This document shows, one piece after another, positions 15,858 through 24,282 of a stretch of DNA of 36,849 nucleotides. A program made the translations under genes and the position numbers. The notes under the pieces were generated by a model that worked only from the letters and a program-made list of their open reading frames with translations, did not search any database and had not been told where the DNA came from. The first letter of the stretch is position 1. The number at the start of each line of letters is the position of its first letter. This DNA is from Blastochloris sulfoviridis (lineage in GTDB: Bacteria; Pseudomonadota; Alphaproteobacteria; Rhizobiales; Xanthobacteraceae): positions 1 through 36,849 of the forward strand of contig NZ_VWPL01000034.1 of NCBI RefSeq assembly GCF_008630065.1, read 5' to 3'.

Positions 15858-16458
15858 TGCGGGTTCCGGACCCCGCGCCGGGCGCGGGCAAAGGCTGCTT
15901 GAGGTGGAACTGTTATACGAAATCCGGCCGATCCGGCCGGAGTTTCGTATTCCGGTCGCCGAAAAATCCCTCTTCCGATCAAGGATATTTCGGCGAGGCC
16001 GTTTCCGGTATCCCGAAGGGATCGGCCGGAAACCGGATGACGCTCCGGGCTGGGTACCCCCTCCAGCGACGAAGCGGGCGAGACGGCGGCGAGTCGGCCG
16101 ACGGCCCCGGCAGCACTTCGCCCACGGCGGCGGGAAATTCAAGCAGTTCTTCGGCGGGCGTCGCGGCCGGACGGCCTCATGCCGGTCCGCGTGGGGCATG
16201 ACTTTGGAGTCTTTCGTCGCCAGCGACCGGGCCGACAGCCTCCGCTCCACGCAGGCCGACATGGCATGCTCGCGCGCTCTCGCCGTGGTCTTCGCCGGGC
16301 TTGGCCCGGCGATCTCGATAGGACCGCGGCGGTATCGAGAATCAGGGCGGCACGCAAGTGGCCAGGATCATCGGGATCGCCGGACAAGCCCGGCGATGAC
16401 GGGGGCTGTTCCGGCCATACCGCCTGGACCCGCAGGGTCCCGTCCATGCGGTCCGGCC
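15858..16458. other. Non-coding stretch with three hairpins and REP-like palindromes
   Basis: No frame resembles a protein. Three adjacent hairpins occupy 15915-16037: ATACGAAA..CCGGCC / GGCCGG..TTTCGTAT (15915-15950); CCGAAAAATCC / GGATATTTCGG (15959-15993); GTTTCCGG with inner ATCCC-GAA-GGGAT / CCGGAAAC (16001-16033). Further on, GCCGGGCTTGGCCCGGC (near 16298) and ATCGCCGGACAAGCCCGGCGAT (16373-16394) are short family-A-like palindromes. From memory, related genomes often have infA (IF-1) at this place between maf and the phosphatase gene; it is not found here. Confidence 0.6.
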
Positions 16459-16740
16459 TCAGGTGCCCGCAGCGCCCTGGGCAGCCGCAGCCTGATCGAT
16501 GAACTCGACGCCGACCTCGGTCTCGGTGCGCCAAGCCAACCTGCAGCGGCGGATGGAGCCGTCGCGTTCGTGCAACAGGTGAAACATGGAGGGCACGCCG
16601 ATGGTCGACGGCAGCCGCAGCCGGGCACCGCCGGGCGTGAGGTCGCGGACCACGCAATCCATGGTGATCGACATGTTGCCGAAGGCGATGCGCGCGCCGC
16701 GCAGCGTTCGATCCCGGTATTGCTGGCGTCGCTCGGTCAT
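16459..16740 (-). CDS. PilZ-domain protein (possible c-di-GMP receptor)
   Basis: 93-residue single-domain PilZ protein. The N-terminal ERRQQYRDR supplies an RxxxR-like arm. The second element is DLTPGGARL (Asp33-x-Thr35-x-x-Gly38), a conservative Thr-for-Ser change from the D/NxSxxG consensus. VGVEFID near the C-terminus is also typical. Such proteins bind cyclic di-GMP and act on motility, exopolysaccharide or other targets; the target is unknown. The ATG at 16740 has GGAGGAG 5 nt upstream. It lies between maf and the LMW phosphatase gene in the same direction, separated from maf by the hairpin region. Confidence 0.85.
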   Translation of the reverse strand: MTERRQQYRDRTLRGARIAFGNMSITMDCVVRDLTPGGARLRLPSTIGVPSMFHLLHERDGSIRRCRLAWRTETEVGVEFIDQAAAAQGAAGT

Positions 16741-16816
16741 TGTCTCCTCCCGCCGGTCGCGGACTGACGCTGTACCTGACTGGAGTCGAAGATGATCGAT
16801 CAGTTTTGACGAAAGG

Positions 16817-17308
16817 TTATGGCGATTGCCGAAACTCGGGATTATTCCGGAAATCTAGCTGTTGACCAACAAATCTTGCACGGATTCGGTGCAACAACAG
16901 GTCGCGCACCTCACGGTAGGCGGCAAGGCACTGCTCGCGGCTGCCCGCATGCTGGTCCGGCTCCGGCGTCGGCCAGTATTCGATGTCGACCGACAGCGTG
17001 CGGGTCATCTCGATGGCGCGGTGGTGGGCCTCCGGCGACAGCGAGATCACCAGATCGAAATTCAGCCCCTCCAGCTCCTCCAGCTCGTCGAAGGTCTTGG
17101 GCCTGTGCTTCGACATGTCGATGCCGATCTCGGCCATCACCACGTCGACGAAGGGGTCGTGCGCGCCCTTCAGGATGCCGACCGAGGTCACGTACATCAG
17201 GCGGCGGAAGACGCGGCGCAGGATGGCCGCGGCCATCGGCGAGCGGATGGAATTCATGCGGCAGGCGAACAGCACCGACTGCGGCAGCTTGCCCCCGGCC
17301 CCAGTCAC
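16817..17308 (-). CDS. Low-molecular-weight protein tyrosine phosphatase / ArsC-like protein
   Basis: 163-residue member of the LMW phosphatase fold, often annotated as arsenate reductase in Hyphomicrobiales. The phosphate-binding loop is Cys16-RMNSI-Arg22-Ser (CX5RS), close to CxxNxxRS of the family. Downstream are GIDMSKHRPKTFDEL and LVISLSPEAHHRAIEM. The C-terminal acid motif region reads YWPTPEPDQ instead of the usual DP-containing loop. The true substrate is unknown. The start is a GTG at 17308 within a duplicated ribosome-site segment. It lies downstream of UPF0262 and hisD, separated by a family B repeat. Confidence 0.85.
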   Translation of the reverse strand: MTGAGGKLPQSVLFACRMNSIRSPMAAAILRRVFRRLMYVTSVGILKGAHDPFVDVVMAEIGIDMSKHRPKTFDELEELEGLNFDLVISLSPEAHHRAIEMTRTLSVDIEYWPTPEPDQHAGSREQCLAAYREVRDLLLHRIRARFVGQQLDFRNNPEFRQSP

Positions 17309-17339
17309 CTGTTCACCCTTTCCACCTGTTCACCCTTTC
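17306..17339 (-). repeat. 17-bp duplication of the ribosome site and start codon
   Basis: CACCTGTTCACCCTTTC occurs twice in tandem (17306-17322 and 17323-17339). On the minus strand each copy reads GAAAGGGTGAACAGGTG: a Shine-Dalgarno-like AAGGG followed by GTG. The outer GTG would open a six-codon frame (MERVNR) whose TGA overlaps the true GTG start as GTGA. It could serve as a coupled leader, or be a neutral duplication. Confidence 0.6.
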
Positions 17340-17348
17340 CACCGGGTC

Positions 17349-17591
17349 ATACGGTTTCCGTTTGATCCCTTCAGAACAACCGCTGGCCGGGAGCCGCGCT
17401 CTTTCCCTCTCCCCTTGCGGGAGAGGGTGCCGAGCGATCGTGAGATCGCGAGGCGGGTGAGGGGTGAATCTTCCAGCGTGCTCCCGTATGCACCCCTCAC
17501 CCGGCTCGACCTCGCTTTGCTCGGTCTCGCCACCCTCTCCCACAAGGGGAGAGGGAAGGAAGAAGCCGAACCAATCAACCGGAAACCGTAT
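17349..17591. repeat. Family B element, complete copy with terminal inverted repeats
   Basis: The ends are ATACGGTTTCCGTTTGAT (17349-17366) and its near-complement ATCAACCGGAAACCGTAT (17574-17591), framing 243 bp. Inside, two arms face each other (CTCTCCCCTTGCGGGAGAGG and CTCTCCCACAAGGGGAGAGG) around CACCCCTCACCCGGCTCGA. It carries no open frame of its own with coding character. The layout is MITE-like, but no transposase is associated. It separates UPF0262 from the LMW phosphatase gene and supplies bases of the UPF0262 stop codon. Confidence 0.85.
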
Positions 17592-18079
17592 CACCCCTTC
17601 CAGTGGAGGGCGCAGATCAGCGTGAACAGGCGCCGCGCGGTGTCGAAGTCGATCGCCACCTTGTCCTTCAGGCGCTCGGCCAGGAGCTCGGAGCCCTCGT
17701 TGTGGAGCGCCCGGCGGCCCATGTCGACCGCCTCGATGTGGCTCGGCGTCTGGGTGCGGATGGCCGTGTAATAGCTGTCGCACACCATAAAATAGTCCTT
17801 CACCACCCGCCGGAACGGCGTGAGCGACAGCAGGTGCGCCACCACCGGCCGGCCATCGGCACGGCGGATGTCGAACACCAGCCGGTTGTCCTGGATCGAC
17901 AGGTGCAGCGCGTAGGGGCCGGCGGCGTGGCCGACCGGCTCGAACTGATTGTCTTCCAGCAGGTCGTAGATCGCGGTCGCCCGCTCGTGCTCGACGTCCG
18001 GGTTGGAGCGGCCGATCGAGTCCTCGTCCAGAGTGACTGCGATCAACCGCCGGCTCGGATCGCGGACAGGCCGGTTCAT
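17591..18079 (-). CDS. UPF0262 family protein
   Basis: 162-residue protein of family UPF0262, found in alphaproteobacteria next to hisD. Family features are [32 protein letters not shown] at the N-terminus, [36 protein letters not shown] in the middle, and [45 protein letters not shown] at the end, broken here only for description. It has no signal peptide or membrane segment. No function is established. Its ATG overlaps the hisD stop as ATGA, so it is translationally coupled to hisD. The TGA stop coincides with the terminal inverted repeat of a family B element. Confidence 0.9.
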   Translation of the reverse strand: MNRPVRDPSRRLIAVTLDEDSIGRSNPDVEHERATAIYDLLEDNQFEPVGHAAGPYALHLSIQDNRLVFDIRRADGRPVVAHLLSLTPFRRVVKDYFMVCDSYYTAIRTQTPSHIEAVDMGRRALHNEGSELLAERLKDKVAIDFDTARRLFTLICALHWKG

Positions 18080-19377
18080 GCGTGGTCCGGATTGAGGCGG
18101 ATCGCGACGGAGCGCGCGTGGGCGTCGAGCCCCTCGGCGCGCGCAAGCGCGATCGCGGCTGGCCCGAGCGCCCGCAGCGCCTCGGCGTCGCAGCGCAGGA
18201 GCGAGGTGCGCTTCATGAAGTCGAGCACGCCGAGCCCGGAGGAGAAGCGGGCCGAGCGCGCGGTCGGCAGCACGTGGTTGGAGCCGGCGACATAGTCGCC
18301 CACCGCCTCGGGCGTGTGGTGGCCGAGGAAGATGGCGCCGGCATTGTTGATGCGCGCGGCCAGCGCCTCGGCGTCCTCGGTGGCGATCTCCAGGTGCTCG
18401 GCGGCGATGCGGTCGGCGAGCGGGATCGCCTCCTCGAAGTCGCGCACCAGGATGAGGGCGCCATAGTCCCGCCACGACGCGCCGGCCGCTTCGGCGCGCG
18501 ACAGGGTCTTCAATTGCCGCTCGACGGCGGCTGCGACCGCGTCGATGAGCGCGGCGTCGTCGGTGATCAGGATCGACTGGGCGGAGGGGTCGTGCTCGGC
18601 CTGGGCGAGCAGGTCGGCGGCGATCCAGTCCGGGTTGCCGTGGCGGTCGGCGAGGATCAGCACCTCGGAGGGGCCGGCGATCATGTCGATGCCGACGCGG
18701 CCGAACACCAGCCGCTTGGCGCACGCAACATAGGCGTTGCCGGGGCCGACGATCTTGGCGACCGGGCGGATGGTCTCGGTGCCATGGGCCAGCGCGGCGA
18801 TGGCCTGGGCGCCGCCGACGCGGTGCACCTCGTCGACGCCGGCGAGCTTGGCCGCCGCCAGCACCAGCGGGTTCAGCACCCCGCCCGGCGCCGGCACGGT
18901 GACGACGAGGCGCGGCACGCCGGCCACCTTGGCCGGCACCGCGTTCATCAGCACCGAGGACGGATAGGCGGCGGTGCCGCCCGGCACGTAGAGGCCGGCG
19001 GCCTCCACCGGCGTCCAGCGATAGCCGAGCTCGACGCCGAGCGCGTCGCGCCAGCGGTCGTCGCTGGGAAGCTGGCGCTGGTGGTAGGCGACAATGCGGT
19101 CGCAGGCGAATTCGAGGGCCTTCAGCGTCTCGGGCTCGACGGCATCGAGCGCGGCGTCGATGTCGGCCTGCGGCACGCGGATGCCAACCTTATCGAGGTC
19201 GATGCGGTCGAAGCGCCGCGAACAGTCGATCAGCGCGGCATCGCCGCGGGCGGCGACGTCGGCAATGATGGCGCGCACCGAAGCCTCGACATCCTCGGCG
19301 GTCTCGCGCTTGGTCGCCAGGAGGTCGGCGAACCGGGCGGCGAAGTCGGACTCGGTGGTGGCAAGGCGAACCGGCAT
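18076..19377 (-). CDS. hisD: Histidinol dehydrogenase
   Basis: 433-residue zinc enzyme that oxidises L-histidinol to L-histidine in two NAD+-dependent steps, the last reactions of histidine synthesis. Landmarks are [58 protein letters not shown] (zinc ligands Gln and His), and AAEHLEI with the catalytic Glu-His pair. The C-terminal [16 protein letters not shown] block is typical. The length is normal. Coupled with UPF0262 downstream (ATGA) and preceded by DUF2948 122 bp upstream; no other his gene is in the window, which is usual for this order. Confidence 0.97.
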   Translation of the reverse strand: MPVRLATTESDFAARFADLLATKRETAEDVEASVRAIIADVAARGDAALIDCSRRFDRIDLDKVGIRVPQADIDAALDAVEPETLKALEFACDRIVAYHQRQLPSDDRWRDALGVELGYRWTPVEAAGLYVPGGTAAYPSSVLMNAVPAKVAGVPRLVVTVPAPGGVLNPLVLAAAKLAGVDEVHRVGGAQAIAALAHGTETIRPVAKIVGPGNAYVACAKRLVFGRVGIDMIAGPSEVLILADRHGNPDWIAADLLAQAEHDPSAQSILITDDAALIDAVAAAVERQLKTLSRAEAAGASWRDYGALILVRDFEEAIPLADRIAAEHLEIATEDAEALAARINNAGAIFLGHHTPEAVGDYVAGSNHVLPTARSARFSSGLGVLDFMKRTSLLRCDAEALRALGPAAIALARAEGLDAHARSVAIRLNPDHA

Positions 19378-19499
19378 GTCGTCAACTTTCTAGAACGCGA
19401 CGGGAGAATTCCAAGGATCTTTCGAATCCCGGGGCCCTTCAAGCTGCGCGAGGGCTTCGACGTCGCGAGCCGGCGGCGGTGCCGGCCGCGTTTGCGACC

Positions 19500-19940
19500 T
19501 CAGGCATCTTCCTCGTGGGCTGGCGTCCGCTTGGCCGCCCAGACGGGGCCGAGATCGGACAGCGCGACCTCGATGCATTCGACATCGAGCCGCACCGCGG
19601 CACCGGCGGAGAACACCAGGGTGATGGTGCCGGCGGGCGGCTCGGCCGGCGCAAACGTGATGGCCAGCAGGTTCAGCACCCGCTCGGAGTCGGCCGGCGA
19701 GAAGCCGTGGGTGGCGGCATGCAGCACGCGGTGGACCTGCAGGCCGGCGCGCCGGCGGCGGGCCTCGGGCCGCAGGCCCTGGGCGGCCAGCCAGTCGAAG
19801 CGGTTGACCACCATGGCGAAATGCCGCTCGCGCGGCAGGTAGGCCATGTCGCCCACGGCGACGACGGCATCCTGCAGATGGGCCGAGATCGTCTCCAGGT
19901 CGTCGGCGTCGAGGGCGGCGAGCTTCAGAAGGTCAACCAT
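19500..19940 (-). CDS. DUF2948 family protein
   Basis: 146-residue protein of the DUF2948 family, which lies between murA and hisD in many Hyphomicrobiales. Typical segments are KLAALDADDLETISAHLQDAV, VGDMAYLPRERHFAMVVNRFDW, RRRAGLQVHRVL and GGAAVRLDVECIEVALSDLGP-like C-terminal sequence (here SAGAAVRLDVECIEV). No signal, helix or catalytic motif is evident, and the function is unknown. The ATG at 19940 gives the canonical MVDLLKLAALD start. It is read in the same direction as murA, 307 bp away with a family B repeat between them. Confidence 0.88.
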   Translation of the reverse strand: MVDLLKLAALDADDLETISAHLQDAVVAVGDMAYLPRERHFAMVVNRFDWLAAQGLRPEARRRRAGLQVHRVLHAATHGFSPADSERVLNLLAITFAPAEPPAGTITLVFSAGAAVRLDVECIEVALSDLGPVWAAKRTPAHEEDA

Positions 19941-20062
19941 GGGAACAGCCCCGTGTCGAATGCGCTGTCCTAAACCACAATCGCCAAAGGGAAAACCCGG
20001 CCTGTCGCGAAACAGCGCATCGCCGGCCGCCGTCCCAGGCGGCTTCCCGGTGATCGGCTCTC

Positions 20063-20236
20063 TTCTTCCCTCTCCCCTTGCGGGAGAGGGTGGCGAGACC
20101 GAGCAAAGCGAGGTCGAGCCGGGTGAGGGGTACAGACGGCATATGCGGGAAGATTCACCCCTCACCCGCCTCGCGATCTTTCGATCGCTCGGCACCCTCT
20201 CCCGCAAGGGGAGAGGGAAGGAAGGGGCGCCCCTTG
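20063..20236. repeat. Family B repeat core between murA and DUF2948
   Basis: It contains the CTCTCCCCTTGCGGGAGAGG arm (about 20071-20090) and its facing arm CTCTCCCGCAAGGGGAGAGG near 20198-20217. Inner segments AGCAAAGCGAGGTCGAGCCG and CACCCGCCTCGCGATC are shared with the other copies. The outer terminal repeats of the 17349 copy are missing. Confidence 0.85.
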
Positions 20237-20247
20237 CCCGCCACCCC

Positions 20248-21537
<1,290 letters not shown>

Positions 21538-22161
21538 ATCAGTCTCCGATGCGCGCCGGAAGGTAATCCAATGCCAACATAGCCGGCTGCCCCCGTCTAG
21601 CGCGCCGGCCCGGGCGAAACAATGGCAAAGCCCGCCGCGAAACGGGTCCGGGGCCGCAAGGTGTTATGCGGTTTCCAGTTGATCCGCTCGGAACATCCGC
21701 GGCCCGGAGCCGCGCTCTTCTCTCCCCTTGCGGGTTGCGGCGTTCACGGATCTGAATTGCCAAGGTGGCGAGATCGAGCCGAAACGCGGTCTCTTGTCGC
21801 GAGACTTGGGTCTGAGGCGTTTGCCCAAGACCCGCCGTCGTCATGGCCGGGCTTGTCCCGGCCATCCACGTCTTTGTTTCCAAATATATTTTTAAGTCGT
21901 GGATGCCCGCGACAAGCGCGGGCATGACGAGTTCAATCCTGTGGCCACCGGTACCTGCCCATCTGCGGTGTTCTCGACGAAACCCGCGCGGGCCGCCCGC
22001 TAATCTATTGGCATTTAATGAATAAATCAGATCCCTGAATGACGCAGCGCCTTGTGGGAGAGGGGAAGAAGAGGGCTCCGGCCGGCGCGTCCATCACGAC
22101 GTTGCCCCGTCCGGCGGTTGGGGGCATGGTGCGCGGCCTCGCGCTTCGGATTGGAATGACT
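21538..22161. repeat. Mosaic of repeat fragments between murA and ilvD
   Basis: No gene is seen in this 624-bp divergent gap. A family B left end (TTATGCGGTTTCCAGTTGAT, 21663-21682, then GGCCCGGAGCCGCGCTCTTC) breaks off near 21745. A long hairpin follows at 21838-21927: GTCATGGCCGGGCTTGTCCC with GGCCATCCACGTCTT, answered by AAGTCGTGGATGCCCGCGAC and GGGCATGACGA. Another family B end (GTGGGAGAGGGGAAGAAGAG) lies near 22052-22071, just before ilvD. It looks like one family B element split by later insertion and decay. Promoters of murA and ilvD must be inside. Confidence 0.7.
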
Positions 22162-24012
22162 ATGCCTCAGTATCGCTCCCGGACCTCAACCCATGGCCGC
22201 AACATGGCGGGCGCCCGCGGCCTGTGGCGCGCCACCGGCATGACGGACGCCGACTTCGGCAAGCCGATCATCGCGGTGGTCAACTCCTTCACCCAGTTCG
22301 TGCCCGGCCACGTCCACCTGAAGGACATGGGCCAGCTCGTCGCCCGCGAGATCGAGGCGGCCGGCGGCGTGGCCAAGGAGTTCAACACCATCGCCATCGA
22401 CGACGGCATCGCCATGGGCCATGGCGGCATGCTTTACAGCCTGCCCTCGCGCGACCTGATCGCCGACAGCGTGGAGTACATGGTCAACGCGCACTGCGCC
22501 GACGCCATGGTGTGCATCTCCAACTGCGACAAGATCACGCCGGGCATGCTGATGGCGGCGATGCGGCTCAACATCCCCGCGGTGTTCGTCTCCGGCGGGC
22601 CGATGGAGGCCGGCAAGGTGACGCTGGCCGGCAAGGCGCACAAGGTCGACCTGATCGACGCCATGATCGCCGCCGGCAACGACACGGTGTCGGACGCCGA
22701 CGTGGCGGTGATCGAGCGATCGGCCTGCCCGACCTGCGGCTCGTGCTCGGGCATGTTCACCGCCAATTCGATGAACTGCCTCACCGAGGCTCTCGGCCTG
22801 TCCTTGCCCGGCAACGGCACGGTGGTGGCGACCCACGCCGACCGCAAGCGGCTGTTCGTCGAGGCCGGCCACCTCATCGTCGATCTCGCGCGGCGCCACT
22901 ACGAGCAGGACGACGCCTCGGTGCTGCCCCGCGCCATCGCCACCTTCGCGGCGTTCGAGAACGCCATGACGCTCGACATCGCCATGGGCGGCTCGACCAA
23001 TACCGTGCTGCACCTGCTGGCCACCGCCGCCGAGGCCGGCGTGAACTTCACCATGGAGGACATCGACCGGCTGTCGCGCCGGGTGCCGTGCCTGTGCAAG
23101 GTGGCGCCCTCGGTGGCCGACGTGCATGTCGAGGACGTCCACCACGCCGGCGGCATCATGGCCATTCTCGGCGAGCTCGACCGCGCCGGGCTGATCGACA
23201 CCTCGACCCGCACCGTCCACGCCGAAACCTTAAGCGCCGCGCTTCAGCACTGGGACGTGCGCCGCACCACGAGCGAGGCGGTGCAGACCTTCTACCGCGC
23301 AGCCCCCGGCGGCGTGCCGACCCAGGTCGCCTTCAGCCAGGCGGCGCGCTTCGACGCCGTCGACCTCGACCGCGAGAAGGGCGTGATCCGCGACCTTGAG
23401 CACGCCTTCTCGAAGGACGGCGGCCTCGCGGTGCTGTCGGGCAACCTCGCCACCGACGGCTGCATCGTGAAGACCGCGGGCGTCGACGCCTCGATCCTCA
23501 CCTTCTCAGGCCCGGCCAAGGTGTTCGAAAGCCAGGACGACGCGGTCGCCGGCATTCTCGGCGGCAGGATCCAGGCGGGCGACGTGGTGGTGATCCGCTA
23601 CGAGGGGCCGCGCGGCGGCCCCGGCATGCAGGAGATGCTGTATCCGACCAGCTACATCAAGTCGAAGGGGCTCGGCAAAGCCTGCGCGCTGATCACCGAC
23701 GGCCGGTTCTCCGGCGGCACCTCGGGCCTCTCCATCGGCCACGTCTCGCCGGAGGCGGCCGAAGGCGGGCTGATCGCGCTGGTCGAGGATGGCGATCGCG
23801 TCGAGATCGACATCCCGAGCCGCGCCATCCGGCTTGCCGTCCCTGAGGCCGAGATCGCCCGCCGCCGGGCGGCGATGGACGCGCGCGGCGAGGCGGCGTG
23901 GCAGCCCAAGGACCGCAACCGCGTGGTGTCGGCGGCGCTGCAGGCCTATGCGGCGATGACCACATCGGCCGCGCGCGGCGCGGTGCGGGATCTGAAGTCG
24001 CTGAAGCGCTGA
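22162..24012 (+). CDS. ilvD: Dihydroxy-acid dehydratase
   Basis: 616-residue Fe-S dehydratase of branched-chain amino acid synthesis, converting dihydroxy-isovalerate and dihydroxy-methylvalerate to the keto acids. Cluster ligands are seen as Cys122 ([11 protein letters not shown]) and Cys192/Cys195 ([17 protein letters not shown]). [28 protein letters not shown] and [21 protein letters not shown] are diagnostic. The ATG at 22162 ([15 protein letters not shown]) matches the usual start; an ATG at 22156 is a near alternative. The same frame stays open back to 22039 only because it runs through a repeat fragment. Confidence 0.97.
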   Translation: MPQYRSRTSTHGRNMAGARGLWRATGMTDADFGKPIIAVVNSFTQFVPGHVHLKDMGQLVAREIEAAGGVAKEFNTIAIDDGIAMGHGGMLYSLPSRDLIADSVEYMVNAHCADAMVCISNCDKITPGMLMAAMRLNIPAVFVSGGPMEAGKVTLAGKAHKVDLIDAMIAAGNDTVSDADVAVIERSACPTCGSCSGMFTANSMNCLTEALGLSLPGNGTVVATHADRKRLFVEAGHLIVDLARRHYEQDDASVLPRAIATFAAFENAMTLDIAMGGSTNTVLHLLATAAEAGVNFTMEDIDRLSRRVPCLCKVAPSVADVHVEDVHHAGGIMAILGELDRAGLIDTSTRTVHAETLSAALQHWDVRRTTSEAVQTFYRAAPGGVPTQVAFSQAARFDAVDLDREKGVIRDLEHAFSKDGGLAVLSGNLATDGCIVKTAGVDASILTFSGPAKVFESQDDAVAGILGGRIQAGDVVVIRYEGPRGGPGMQEMLYPTSYIKSKGLGKACALITDGRFSGGTSGLSIGHVSPEAAEGGLIALVEDGDRVEIDIPSRAIRLAVPEAEIARRRAAMDARGEAAWQPKDRNRVVSAALQAYAAMTTSAARGAVRDLKSLKR

Positions 24013-24036
24013 CGACGCCCGAGGCGTCGAAAGATT

Positions 24037-24065
24037 GCACGCCCTGCCCTTACGGCAGGGCGTGC
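24037..24065 (+). terminator. Perfect 12-bp hairpin downstream of ilvD
   Basis: GCACGCCCTGCC (24037-24048) pairs perfectly with GGCAGGGCGTGC (24054-24065) around a 5-nt CTTAC loop, 25 nt after the ilvD stop. No T run follows, so it is a terminator-like or transcript-stabilising hairpin rather than a textbook intrinsic terminator. The remaining gap to 24282 also holds a small dyad GTTCA-N6-TGAAC at 24140-24155. Confidence 0.6.
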
Positions 24066-24282
24066 CGGCAGGCCGGCGCAGACAAGATATTGTGACCGGG
24101 CGCAACTGTCGCATTCGGCTTCCCTCTGCGCGCTGCCTTGTTCACAATGATGAACCTGAACCGGGGGCTGGGAGACCAATCACTGACGTGCAAATCTGGC
24201 GGCTGTTCCGCGAGGGGGAATGTGTACCGGATTGCATCTACGAGAACGCATTTTTCTGCTTCAAGTAGAGCGCGGGTGATAT

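Noticed and set aside
22039-22161. N-terminal extension of ilvD by 41 codons
   Set aside because: The extension is the translation of a family B repeat fragment. Known IlvD proteins begin at MPxYRSRT, which is at 22162.
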